Origin: Burkholderiales bacterium | GTDB lineage: Bacteria; Pseudomonadota; Gammaproteobacteria; Burkholderiales; SG8-41 | Direction of reading: 5' to 3' | Length of the DNA stretch: 7,245 bases | NCBI GenBank assembly: GCA_005800795.1 | Contig: SYEN01000208.1 | Location: 1-7,245, forward strand | Shown: positions 1 through 6,715 of the stretch, one piece after another | Layout: every line of letters starts with the position of its first letter | Position numbering within the stretch: the stretch's first letter is position 1 | Notes under the pieces: model-generated | The model's database searches: none | What the model was told of the DNA's origin: nothing | The model's input: the letters and a program-made list of their open reading frames with translations, nothing else | Program-made: the position numbers and the translations under genes

Positions 1-406
1 AAAAAATTCGAGCCTCGTACTTGCTGCGTCTACGAACTTCTTACAAGCAACGCAGCTACTTAATATACGTGTCTGACTCTCCATAATTACATTATCTCAC
101 AATATCATAGTAATGAGCATACACGAATTAATTTCATATTCCATTTCTGCTTCTACTCGCAGAACTGTTGCATCGGGGTGAATCCGCCCATCATTCACGC
201 GTTTCAACCCCATTTTCAACACTCCGCGCTGGAAGGACGATCGCTTACTACCCTCTGAGAAAAAATCCTAACCTATTGATTTTATTGAATTTAATTAAAA
301 ACAATACCAAAGATGGCCCTCAGTCCCGAAGCCGTTCCAAACGTATCACAATCCAATAACGGCTAATACCCGGTAAACACGAGATAAACGGCGGTTTCCC
401 GATCAA
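1..406. other. AT-rich stretch without a convincing gene
   Basis: This stretch is clearly richer in A and T than the coding part of the window, especially at 60-150 and 268-310. The only open frame of note (168-359, plus, 63 codons) has no recognisable domain, no ribosome binding site, and a basic, low-quality C-terminus, so I do not call it. A 7-bp inverted repeat (23-29 with 50-56, 20-base loop) and a 6-bp inverted repeat (331-336 with 358-363) are visible. Neither is followed by a T-run on either strand, so neither is called a terminator. The segment at 201-237 resembles a CRISPR repeat end and is discussed as a finding. Otherwise I see nothing supportable here; it may be the downstream untranslated region of the outer-membrane protein gene plus the flank of an element outside the window. 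Confidence 0.6.
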
Positions 407-1225
407 TCAAAAGTGGTAAGCCGCCTTTACCCCGAACTCAACGGTATTATTTTTAGGCTCGAACACCGCCGGGGTGCCGCCGATTTCCGACGGCTTGATG
501 CGCCAAACGATCAAGGTCGGCCCCACAGACCATTTGTCGAACCGCACCATCGTGCCGAAACGCAAGCCGTAGCCGCTCTTCTGCCGCAGGCTGACATTCG
601 CCAACGCAGGGTTTGCATCTGCGAGCTTGGCTTCCTGGCGCCCTTGCAGCAAATGACTGTATTCCACCGTGGTGTGCAGCTGCGACTGGCCGGACAGCTT
701 CATTTTGTGGATGACACCGATGGGCAGCGTGGTGTAGTTGCTTTCCCGCCGGTAACCGCGGGCGCCCGTGGTGCTGACACCCCGCAGATCGTTGTATAAA
801 TGCCGAAAGCCCACGCCCACGTAGGGGGCAAGATGGTAACCGCCGAGGTTGAAATCTTTGCCGATCAAGCCGCGCACTTCGTAGTACCAGTCTTCAAGAT
901 TATCGATCGAGCCGCTGATGCTGCTGCTGTAGTCGGCTTTGCCGGTGGCATAGCGCAAATCGCCGCGAAAAAACCAGCTGTCGCGATTGGGCCATTGTGA
1001 GTCAAAAACGTAAGTACCGGAGTAATCAAAGCCGATCTTGTTGGCCTTGATGGTAACAAGCCCAGGCTCGTCATACTTGTAACGTGACGCAGTTACGCCG
1101 AGTTCGTGCGACATTTTGAGCGCCATACGGTTGTTTTGCGCGTGGACAGCCGGCAAGGTTAAACCGCAAGCCGACGATGTCAGGGCCGCCGCCGCGAGCA
1201 CGCGCTTCAATGCATTTGCTGTCAT
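407..1225 (-). CDS. Outer-membrane beta-barrel protein (putative)
   Basis: A 272-residue exported protein. Residues 1-29 form a Sec signal peptide: a basic start (K7, R8), an Ala/Leu-rich core, and a VHA cleavage site before Q30. The mature part has alternating polar and hydrophobic strands rich in Tyr, Trp and Phe, for example DSWFFRGDLRYATGKADY, WYYEVRGLIG, YHLAPYVGVGFRHLY and YGLRFGTMVRF. It ends in ...VKAAYHF; a terminal Phe with aromatic residues at alternating positions is the known C-terminal signal for BAM-mediated insertion of outer-membrane barrels. Its size and strand pattern suit a small 8-10 stranded barrel of the OMP_b-brl type, but function and ligand cannot be told from sequence. 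Cys20 lies in the signal peptide without a proper lipobox, so a lipoprotein is unlikely. The start is supported by the signal peptide and a weak GGAA upstream. It is transcribed alone, divergently from the GST gene. Confidence 0.8.
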   Translation of the reverse strand: MTANALKRVLAAAALTSSACGLTLPAVHAQNNRMALKMSHELGVTASRYKYDEPGLVTIKANKIGFDYSGTYVFDSQWPNRDSWFFRGDLRYATGKADYSSSISGSIDNLEDWYYEVRGLIGKDFNLGGYHLAPYVGVGFRHLYNDLRGVSTTGARGYRRESNYTTLPIGVIHKMKLSGQSQLHTTVEYSHLLQGRQEAKLADANPALANVSLRQKSGYGLRFGTMVRFDKWSVGPTLIVWRIKPSEIGGTPAVFEPKNNTVEFGVKAAYHF

Positions 1226-1255
1226 TTGAAATTCCAGTGGTTGCTATCGCTGACG

Positions 1256-1285
1256 AGTATGGCCGACGCTACACTCAGCCGTCAA
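1256..1285 (-). promoter_or_regulatory. Candidate sigma70-like promoter of the outer-membrane protein gene
   Basis: Read on the minus strand, a TTGACG -35 element (1285-1280) and a CATACT -10 element (1261-1256) are separated by 18 bases. They match the sigma70 consensus at 5/6 and 4/6 positions. Transcription would start near 1249 and give a leader of about 24 bases before the ATG at 1225. This is a by-eye consensus match only. Confidence 0.35.
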
Positions 1286-1301
1286 CAACGCGCGCGCGTG
1301 A

Positions 1302-1330
1302 TAGGCTCGACGGGCCATACGTTTTATAAG
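1302..1330 (+). promoter_or_regulatory. Candidate promoter of the GST-like gene
   Basis: A TATAAG -10 element (1325-1330, 5/6 match) lies 17 bases after a poor -35 (TAGGCT, 1302-1307, 3/6). The expected transcription start near 1337 gives a leader of about 25 bases to the ATG at 1362 but only about 7 bases to the ATG at 1344. If the promoter is real, it favours the downstream start. Confidence 0.3.
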
Positions 1331-1361
1331 TTATCGTAACTATATGTTTTTAAACAATAAA

Positions 1362-1952
1362 ATGAAACTCTACGCCTCAGACAATTCCGGCAACTCGTGG
1401 AAAATCCGCATCCTGCTGTCGCTGCTGGAGGTGCCGTGCGAACGCATCGACGTGGATTTTTTCGGCAAGCGTGAACACAAATCGCCCGCCTTTCTGAAAA
1501 TGAATCCGCGCGGCCAGGTGCCGGTGATGGAAATCGAAGGCCGGTATTTGTGGGATACCACAGCACAGCTCACCTACATCGCGCGCAAATGGGGCGGCGA
1601 GCAGTGGCTGCCGACTGACCCGCTCAGCATGGCGGACGTCATGCTCTGGATGGCGTTTGCGCAGAATCAAGTGCAAACAGGCCTGCAACTTACGCGCGGC
1701 ATCGTGCTGAAACTGCGGCGCGGCGACACCGAAGAACCGCGCCGCCACGGGCTGCTGGCTCTGAAAATTCTGAACGATCATTTGCAACACAACGACTGGC
1801 TGGCGGTGGGCCGCACCACCATTGCCGATATCGCGTGCTACCCCTATGTGGCGAAATCCCCCGAAGGCGGTTTCGATCTGCCGGCCTATCCGAATGTGCT
1901 GGCGTGGGCTAGACGCTGCGAGGCCGTGCCCAAATGGCCGGAGCGAAAGTAA
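1362..1952 (+). CDS. Glutathione S-transferase family protein
   Basis: A 196-residue cytosolic protein with a two-domain GST layout. Residues 1-77 form the thioredoxin-like glutathione-binding domain. It opens with MKLYASDNSGNSWKIRILL, where a Ser in the first loop is the likely catalytic or GSH-activating residue. It continues with NPRGQVPVMEI (cis-Pro at 54) and LWDTTAQLTYIA (64-74), matching the family's E/D-S/T-x-A-I glutamyl-binding turn. Residues 88-196 form the all-helical domain, with TTIADIACYPYV (152-163) as the conserved N-capping box of helix alpha-6 and a PNVLAWARRCEAVPKW end. Length is typical of bacterial GSTs. The substrate is unknown; roles in conjugation, dehalogenation or stress are all possible. 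An in-frame ATG at 1344 would add six residues (MFLNNK). I prefer 1362 because family members usually start just before the first beta strand. Neither start has a Shine-Dalgarno sequence. Confidence 0.88.
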   Translation: MKLYASDNSGNSWKIRILLSLLEVPCERIDVDFFGKREHKSPAFLKMNPRGQVPVMEIEGRYLWDTTAQLTYIARKWGGEQWLPTDPLSMADVMLWMAFAQNQVQTGLQLTRGIVLKLRRGDTEEPRRHGLLALKILNDHLQHNDWLAVGRTTIADIACYPYVAKSPEGGFDLPAYPNVLAWARRCEAVPKWPERK

Positions 1953-1989
1953 AGCGCTTCCTGCAAACGAAACCGGCGACGCGCGGCGG

Positions 1990-2184
1990 CTAGTGGCCGT
2001 CGACAGCCACGATATCGTCCGCCTCAAACTCGTCGGGCACGGTGCCGTCGCCCGGCCCTGTGACCATGGCGGCCAGAGAATCACTTTGCTTCACGAAGTA
2101 TTCTTCGCTGATCGGGTCGTAAAACCGCTGGCCGATGGCTACATCGCAAAAATTGAGGCGGTGACGCGCGGGAGGATTGGGCAT
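1990..2184 (-). CDS. Small conserved-looking protein of unknown function
   Basis: A 64-residue protein, probably cytosolic: no signal peptide or membrane segment. The body reads LNFCDVAIGQRFYDPISEEYFVKQSD and then a Gly/Asp loop, ending in an acidic FEADDIVAVDGH. The pattern D-V-x-I-G-x-R-F followed by E-Y-x-V-K-x-S-D-S-L-A and a final F-x-x-D-D-I-V resembles small proteobacterial proteins in which a beta-rich fold carries an 'F-x-x-L-x-x-G-x-x-F ... Y-x-K' motif; I know no function for these. The composition (acidic, balanced, few low-quality residues) is that of a real protein rather than an out-of-frame shadow. It sits alone, its 3' end 37 bases from the convergent GST gene, and an extended -10 motif lies just upstream. 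The first residues, MPNPPARHR, may not be the true start, as no ribosome binding site is seen. Confidence 0.6.
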   Translation of the reverse strand: MPNPPARHRLNFCDVAIGQRFYDPISEEYFVKQSDSLAAMVTGPGDGTVPDEFEADDIVAVDGH

Positions 2185-2217
2185 GATGGGCAGAAAAAGC
2201 GTTGATCGTAGCGATCC

Positions 2218-2226
2218 ACTATAGCA
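2218..2226 (-). promoter_or_regulatory. Candidate extended -10 promoter of the 64-residue protein gene
   Basis: On the minus strand the sequence reads TGCTATAGT, a TG-N-TATAGT extended -10 element with a 5/6 core. No good -35 is present 16-18 bases upstream, which extended -10 promoters can tolerate. Transcription would begin near 2211, about 27 bases before the ATG at 2184. Confidence 0.3.
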
Positions 2227-2271
2227 GCTTTGCCGGCGATGACGCCTGCATCACATCACGCGGCGCAGATG

Positions 2272-2874
2272 CTATTTCGCCGACAACTGTTCGCGCACCA
2301 TCACAGCCATCCGCTCCGGCGGCGTGCCTGGTGGAAAAAACATCACATATTTACCCTGTCGATCCAGCAGGAAGGTGAACGCCGCGTGGTCGATCAGATA
2401 CAAGTCCGCACGCTCGATCCGCACTTTTTCGTAAAACACTTTGTAGGCCGTGGCCACGCGGCGGATTTCATCTTCGCTGCCGGTGAGCGCGATCAGGCGC
2501 GGATGAAATGCCGCCGCATAGCCTCGGAGCACTTCGGGCGTGTCACGTGAGGGATCGAGGGTGACAAACAGCGGCTGCACCTGCTCGCCCGCCTTGCCCA
2601 ATGATTTGAGCGTATGCGCGATAGCCAGCAGGTCCGTCGGGCATACGTCAGGGCACGAGGTATACCCAAAATAAAGCAGCACCAGCTTGCCGCGAAAATC
2701 GGCAAGGCTGACGCGCTTGCCGTGTGCGTTGGTGAGCGTAAACGGCATGCCGACGGACGCCTTGCCCGACATCAGCTCGTTCATCAGGCGGGCGCCTTCG
2801 TCGCGTGTCGCCTGCGCAAAGGCAAGAGGCGCGAACAACATGAGCGCGCATAGCAGCGTGCGCGCAAGTTTCAT
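2272..2874 (-). CDS. SCO1/SenC/PrrC family copper chaperone
   Basis: A 200-residue periplasmic thioredoxin-fold protein. Residues 1-20 are a Sec signal peptide with an AFA cleavage site; no lipobox or lasting membrane anchor is seen. The SCO copper site is complete: C74-P-D-V-C78 in LLYFGYTSCPDVCPTDL, and H163 in the LIDHAAFTFLLD motif. The family signatures LFVTLDPSRDTPEVLRGYAAAF (103-123) and the F-P-P-G turn near the C-terminus are also present. SCO proteins deliver copper to the CuA site of cytochrome c oxidase subunit II or keep its cysteines reduced; some act as periplasmic thiol-disulfide proteins. No cytochrome oxidase genes are in the window, so the partner is unknown. The gene starts 6 bases after the stop of the upstream hydrolase gene, with no Shine-Dalgarno of its own, so co-transcription and translational coupling are likely. 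Confidence 0.92.
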   Translation of the reverse strand: MKLARTLLCALMLFAPLAFAQATRDEGARLMNELMSGKASVGMPFTLTNAHGKRVSLADFRGKLVLLYFGYTSCPDVCPTDLLAIAHTLKSLGKAGEQVQPLFVTLDPSRDTPEVLRGYAAAFHPRLIALTGSEDEIRRVATAYKVFYEKVRIERADLYLIDHAAFTFLLDRQGKYVMFFPPGTPPERMAVMVREQLSAK

Positions 2875-2880
2875 GCGGCA

Positions 2881-3987
2881 CTAGGCGCCAAACACAAACT
2901 CCGTGCCCGTGGTGGACGTCACCACCTTGTCCGACACTTCGCTGCGCAATATCGCGATCAACCCCAGCCCCGAGCAGTGCATGGGGACGATTACATCCGG
3001 GTCCAGCTTTTGCATGGCCTCGACGGTGGTACGCAGGTAATCGTCCGTCGCCGGAAAGAGATGGAAACCCCCAAGCGCGGCATGCACTTTTTTCACGCCC
3101 GACACCTCCATCGCCTGACGTGCGGTGTTGATGATACCGGCGTGGCCGCACGATGAAATCACCACCAGCCCGCGATCCTTCAGGTTAAAGCAGGTGCCGT
3201 GTTCGTGGATTTGCTGGTCGGCCACGAGCTTGCCGCCGGCCTTGGCATTGGCTTCCGGCATATCGCAACCCACCCCATTAGTCTTGAAGTATTCTACTTG
3301 CGTGTTGGGCAGCACGCGCTCAAAACTCCTGCGTGCGATGGTGCCAGTGGTGAATGCGTGGCCCGAAACTACGGTGGGCTTTTCACAAGGCACGACCCGC
3401 ACGCGGTGCTTTTCGAGGTCACGGCGGGCGATGACGCCCCAGTCGCTGAAATGACCGGGTGTACCGCTCGCCGTTTTGCAATTGCAGAAATTGTCTTCGC
3501 CGCCCGCATAAAGCGCGAGATCACTGGGCAGCTTCGCGCGGAACTTTTCAAGGTAACCAATCAGGCCGCCATAATGGTCAAAGTGGCCGTGACTCATGAT
3601 CAGCGCCTGCATCTTCGCGCCGTCGATGCCGAGCAGTTCCATGTTGTTCAGCAGCGCGTTCGGCGTGTAGCCAAAATCGAGCATGATGTGCCGTGTGTCG
3701 TTGCCGATCTTCGAATCCAGCGCGAGCGACAACCCCCATTCATTGTGCAACGCCTTGCGGTAATCTTGCCGCGAAAAATACCCCACACGGCTCACCTTGA
3801 CCCATTTGTTTCCACCCGCGCGCGGCGTGTCGTAGCTGCTATCGGTGATGACGCGGATGGTGAGACTGTCCACCGTGGGCACGGTGAGTTTGGCGGGCTG
3901 CGCCGTGAGCGGATTGCTGATACCCATTTGCGCGAGTACGGCGGCGGAGCCGAGGACGAAGTGGCGGCGGTTCAGATTGAGTGACAT
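2881..3987 (-). CDS. Tat-exported MBL-fold metallo-hydrolase (COG1237-like)
   Basis: A 368-residue protein. The N-terminus carries a twin-arginine signal (NRRHFVLG, R7-R8, then a mild hydrophobic stretch to about residue 30), so it should be exported folded, with metal bound. The metallo-beta-lactamase motif is SHGHFDH (132-138: H133, H135, D137, H138). Later ligand motifs are SSCGHAGIIN (H282), GGFHL (H309) and PMHCSG (H337). The C/S-x-H-x-G-I-x-N plus G-G-F-H-L plus P-x-H-C-[TS]-G set is typical of the COG1237 group, often labelled dihydropteridine/'ribofuranosylaminobenzene phosphate synthase-like'. That name comes from an archaeal homologue and should not be taken as the function here. 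Seven cysteines lie outside the signal, including C168-N-C170. It is first in a pair with the SCO gene. The 193-base gap upstream shows only short overlapping hairpins (4031-4054) and no promoter I trust. Confidence 0.88.
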   Translation of the reverse strand: MSLNLNRRHFVLGSAAVLAQMGISNPLTAQPAKLTVPTVDSLTIRVITDSSYDTPRAGGNKWVKVSRVGYFSRQDYRKALHNEWGLSLALDSKIGNDTRHIMLDFGYTPNALLNNMELLGIDGAKMQALIMSHGHFDHYGGLIGYLEKFRAKLPSDLALYAGGEDNFCNCKTASGTPGHFSDWGVIARRDLEKHRVRVVPCEKPTVVSGHAFTTGTIARRSFERVLPNTQVEYFKTNGVGCDMPEANAKAGGKLVADQQIHEHGTCFNLKDRGLVVISSCGHAGIINTARQAMEVSGVKKVHAALGGFHLFPATDDYLRTTVEAMQKLDPDVIVPMHCSGLGLIAILRSEVSDKVVTSTTGTEFVFGA

Positions 3988-4180
3988 TTGTTAATTCTGT
4001 TTGCAATGGCCAAGATGCTTCTTTACCACTCTCGTTCCCGAGTTGTACGCAACTGAGGTGGAAACCCATACTAAAACCACATCGCAATTGCCGCACCGGT
4101 TTTTGCCTTTGCAGGAACGACACTAATGGTTTGCCATCTGTTTCAGGCGCACCACAAAGCGCTGCTACAACCAGGCGCAT

Positions 4181-5485
4181 CTACTTCTCAAAATCAATTC
4201 GCTCATCCACCGGCAGCCCCTGCAAAAAGCGCCGCAGACAATCCAACCCCATTTCCACCGCGCCCAGCCGCACCCAATCCCGGCCACCGACTACGCGACT
4301 GCGACGCGAGGCCACCTTGTCCGCCGTGGCAATGGCAAGGCACACAGTGCCGGCGAATTCAATACGGTCGGCGGCTGCGTTGTCGATTTCAATCAGCGCC
4401 GCCAGCGCGTGCGTGGCGCCGGTGTGTTCGCGCGCCGCGCGGGCGACCGCCTCGGCGGCTTCCTTGTCGATGCCTTGCGGCACGTGCAGCAGCTGCACGG
4501 CGTTACACAGTTCGGTCATGTCGCGCGCCACCACGCCACGGCGCACGAGCTTTTCCGCGCCGGGCAGGTGTGCTACGCGCGCGCAGATTTGCCCGGCGGT
4601 GAAGTCCTCCACGATGGCGAGCGTGGCCTTGGTTTTGGCGAGCTCCGCCAGCACCACGCCTTCCAGCGTGGCGTCGTCTTCGGCCATGATGAAATTACCG
4701 TAGCGTTTGCGCACCTCGGCTTCAATCGGCGCGAGCCTGGCGCGGATTTCATTCATATCGGGCCCGCGCGCGGTGAGCTTGGTTTCCAGCTGCGGATAGT
4801 GTGCGCGAAAGCCCAGCTTCACGCTGCCGTCCGGCGCCATGGCCTCCACGCCGTCGAGCAGGGTGTCGGCGTGCGATTCGCCGATGCCGTACGAGTGAAA
4901 GCGCTTGAGAAACACAGCCGTTTGCTGACCACTTTTTGCCAGCAGTCGCGGAATAATTTGTTCTTCGAGCATTTTGCGCATTTCACGCGGCACGCCGGGC
5001 GTGAAATAAAAGCGTGCCCTGCCGATGGTGACCGCAAAACCGCACGCGGTGCCGATGGGGTTGTCGAGCACTTCCGCGCCCACCGGCAGCATGGCCTGCT
5101 TTTTATTGTTCGGCGGCATCTGGCGCAAGCGCTTGGCGAAGAAGGCCTCCATCGTCGTCATCCACGCTTCGTTCAGCTCCAATCCCACTCCCGCAGCTTT
5201 GGCCGCGATTTCCTGCGACAGGTCATCCACCGTCGGCCCCAGCCCGCCGTTGACGATGACCGCATCCGCGCGCTGGCCCGCAAGCTGAAACGCCAACAGC
5301 AGTTCGTCACGGTCGTCGCCCACGGTGGTCTCCCACGTCAGCGACAAACCGAAGTCTTCGAGCTTCTGGCTGATGTAGCTGAAATTGCTGTTGACGATTT
5401 TGCCGGTCAGCACCTCGTCGCCGGTGCAGATGACTTCGATACGCATAAGTATTTGATTTAATTGAATATTTTTTAACTGGCTCAT
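4181..5485 (-). CDS. CinA/YfaY-type protein with degenerate amidase domain
   Basis: A 434-residue cytosolic protein of the competence/damage-inducible CinA family. Residues 14-180 form the MoaB-like domain (COG1058), with CTGDEVLTGKIVNSN (20-34), VIVNGGLGPTVDDLS (77-91), NPIGTACGF (142-150) and FTPGVPREM (161-169). In active relatives this domain is an ADP-ribose pyrophosphatase. Residues about 273-420 align with the PncC/NMN amidohydrolase domain, but the signature E-S-C-T-G-G is EDFTAG (293-298) and the T-G-I-A-G-P-x-G-G loop is replaced by AALIEIDNAAADR. NMN deamidation is therefore unlikely. The N-terminal block closely recalls E. coli YfaY, which also is not a working deamidase as far as I recall. 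The family start fits MRIEV at 5446. The longer start at 5485 abuts the upstream TAA, which suggests coupling. Neither has a Shine-Dalgarno. It is the second gene of a pair with the zinc-ribbon protein. Confidence 0.9.
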   Translation of the reverse strand: MSQLKNIQLNQILMRIEVICTGDEVLTGKIVNSNFSYISQKLEDFGLSLTWETTVGDDRDELLLAFQLAGQRADAVIVNGGLGPTVDDLSQEIAAKAAGVGLELNEAWMTTMEAFFAKRLRQMPPNNKKQAMLPVGAEVLDNPIGTACGFAVTIGRARFYFTPGVPREMRKMLEEQIIPRLLAKSGQQTAVFLKRFHSYGIGESHADTLLDGVEAMAPDGSVKLGFRAHYPQLETKLTARGPDMNEIRARLAPIEAEVRKRYGNFIMAEDDATLEGVVLAELAKTKATLAIVEDFTAGQICARVAHLPGAEKLVRRGVVARDMTELCNAVQLLHVPQGIDKEAAEAVARAAREHTGATHALAALIEIDNAAADRIEFAGTVCLAIATADKVASRRSRVVGGRDWVRLGAVEMGLDCLRRFLQGLPVDERIDFEK

Positions 5486-6715
5486 TTAACTGAATATGGC
5501 GCCGAGCAAACTGCCGATGCCATCCGTGACGAGATCGACAACGCCCTCGCCCGCCGCAGACGCGATACTCCCCACGGCCTCCACGCCGCCCTCGGTAACC
5601 GATTCCAGCACGCCACCGCCGATATCCGCTGCGGCGCTCGCCACACTTTCGCCGATGCCGGTGGAGGCAGCTTCGCTGAACAGGTTAGCAATTTCACCGC
5701 CAAGCCCCGCAGTGACATTGCCTGCGGCCTCACTCGCGCCGCCGAACAGGGCATCGGTGGCACTGGGGATTACGTCAACCGCGCTCGCGCCACGCATGAC
5801 TTCGCCCATTGTGCCTATCGCGCCGCCAGCAGCGTTCGACACACCGGACAACGCATCGCTGCCGAACAACGCCGTGGTGGCATCGGGCATGGCAGCTGCG
5901 CCAGTTGCTGCATCGGCAAACGCACTGCTATCCGCCGCCACGCCGCTGGCAAAGCCAGCAGCTGGCACGGCACGCGCGGTGCCGGTACCCGTACGCATGG
6001 CAGCGCGGCTTAACGCATACAAAATATCCGAGCCGAGATCCACGCGATCATAGGTGCTCCAACGCTGCTCATCGGCGCGTGGGCCTTCGCGACGATCCGA
6101 GCGCGCTTGCGCAGGTTGGTGTTTGCCGCGCTCCTGCAAATAATGATCGATGGCTTTCTTGGCCGCGTCGCGGTCGAATACCGACACCGGCGCACGGCAA
6201 TAGGCGCAGGCATCGACCTTGCCGATATTCACCGCGGCGCCGCAGCCTGAACAGCGTACTTGCTGCACCGTCGAAGCAAGCTTGGCGCGCTCGGCCTTGG
6301 TCAGCTCGCGCACGAATTGCTTTTCGGACAAAAAATTGTGGAAAGTGGTGAGCCGCCCGTGCCCCTTGCGGCAGGCCTGATACGAAAAACGTGTGCCTTT
6401 CACCTGATCGTGCGTGAGCTTCATACCCTCGCCGCAGGTCACGCAGCGCAGGCCCTCGCCGAACTTGGCAGCCATGCTGGTGCCGGTGCCACCGCGCTCG
6501 TTGATCAGCTGAAACAGCGCCACCGTGCCGTCGGGCGACAGCAGCGTGCTTTCATACTGATCGAACCAGATTGCGTTGCAATCCATGCACACGTCGATAT
6601 CCACCGTAGCCCCGTAGTGGCCCGGCAGTGAATACAGCGCCATTTTCGCGCTGCAATTGGTACAGTGCTTGCCCGAGGCTTTGCTTTGCAGTGGGGGGAA
6701 TTGGGAGGCGGACAT
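5486..6715 (-). CDS. Multi-zinc-ribbon protein with acidic Ala/Gly-rich tail
   Basis: A 409-residue protein without a signal peptide. Three metal-binding modules are visible. The first is C18-x2-C21 with C43-x2-C46, followed by AIWFDQYES, which matches the zf-TFIIB-type ribbon (C-P-x-C ... C-x-x-C-x-G-x-W-x-D-x-x-E). The second is C91-x2-C94 with C115-x3-H119, and the third C155-x2-C158 with C170-x2-C173. A helical, basic, charged linker runs over about 181-250. Residues 251-409 are an Ala/Gly/Ser/Val-rich region with 18 acidic residues and a single basic one (R308), and no Cys, Trp, Tyr, His or Lys. A short internal repeat, ATTALFGSDA and ATDALFGGAS, sits about 40 residues apart. The function is unknown; zinc ribbons may bind protein or nucleic acid, and the tail may be an amphipathic, assembling or membrane-associating helix region. 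The start is unsupported by a Shine-Dalgarno. Its stop touches the first possible ATG of the cinA-like gene. Confidence 0.8.
   Translation of the reverse strand: MSASQFPPLQSKASGKHCTNCSAKMALYSLPGHYGATVDIDVCMDCNAIWFDQYESTLLSPDGTVALFQLINERGGTGTSMAAKFGEGLRCVTCGEGMKLTHDQVKGTRFSYQACRKGHGRLTTFHNFLSEKQFVRELTKAERAKLASTVQQVRCSGCGAAVNIGKVDACAYCRAPVSVFDRDAAKKAIDHYLQERGKHQPAQARSDRREGPRADEQRWSTYDRVDLGSDILYALSRAAMRTGTGTARAVPAAGFASGVAADSSAFADAATGAAAMPDATTALFGSDALSGVSNAAGGAIGTMGEVMRGASAVDVIPSATDALFGGASEAAGNVTAGLGGEIANLFSEAASTGIGESVASAAADIGGGVLESVTEGGVEAVGSIASAAGEGVVDLVTDGIGSLLGAIFS

Noticed and set aside
1..60. 7-bp inverted repeat at 23-29/50-56 as terminator or operator
   Set aside because: It has a long 20-base loop, no T-run and no neighbouring gene in view.
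168..359. 63-codon plus-strand frame in the AT-rich left region
   Set aside because: It has no domain, no ribosome binding site and unusual composition, and part of it covers the CRISPR-repeat-like stretch.
1166..1168. Outer-membrane protein as a lipoprotein via Cys20
   Set aside because: The residues before the Cys (S-S-A) do not make a lipobox, and a good signal peptidase I site follows at VHA.
1377..2084. 235-codon minus-strand open frame covering the GST gene
   Set aside because: It overlaps the recognisable GST almost fully and also runs into the 64-residue gene; the composition is shadow-like (many His, Arg, Gln).
3199..3984. 261-codon plus-strand open frame opposite the MBL hydrolase gene
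   Set aside because: It is a shadow of the strongly supported metallo-hydrolase, with no motif or ribosome binding site.
3839..4180. 113-codon minus-strand frame starting directly after the cinA-like stop
   Set aside because: The stop-ATG abutment looked like a coupled gene, but the protein has no domain, its second half is out of frame inside the hydrolase gene, and its Arg/His/Pro-rich end is typical of a shadow.
4409..5461. 350-codon plus-strand open frame opposite the cinA-like gene
   Set aside because: It is rich in His, Arg and Gly-Ala with no domain, and mirrors the codon pattern of the clearly real minus-strand gene.
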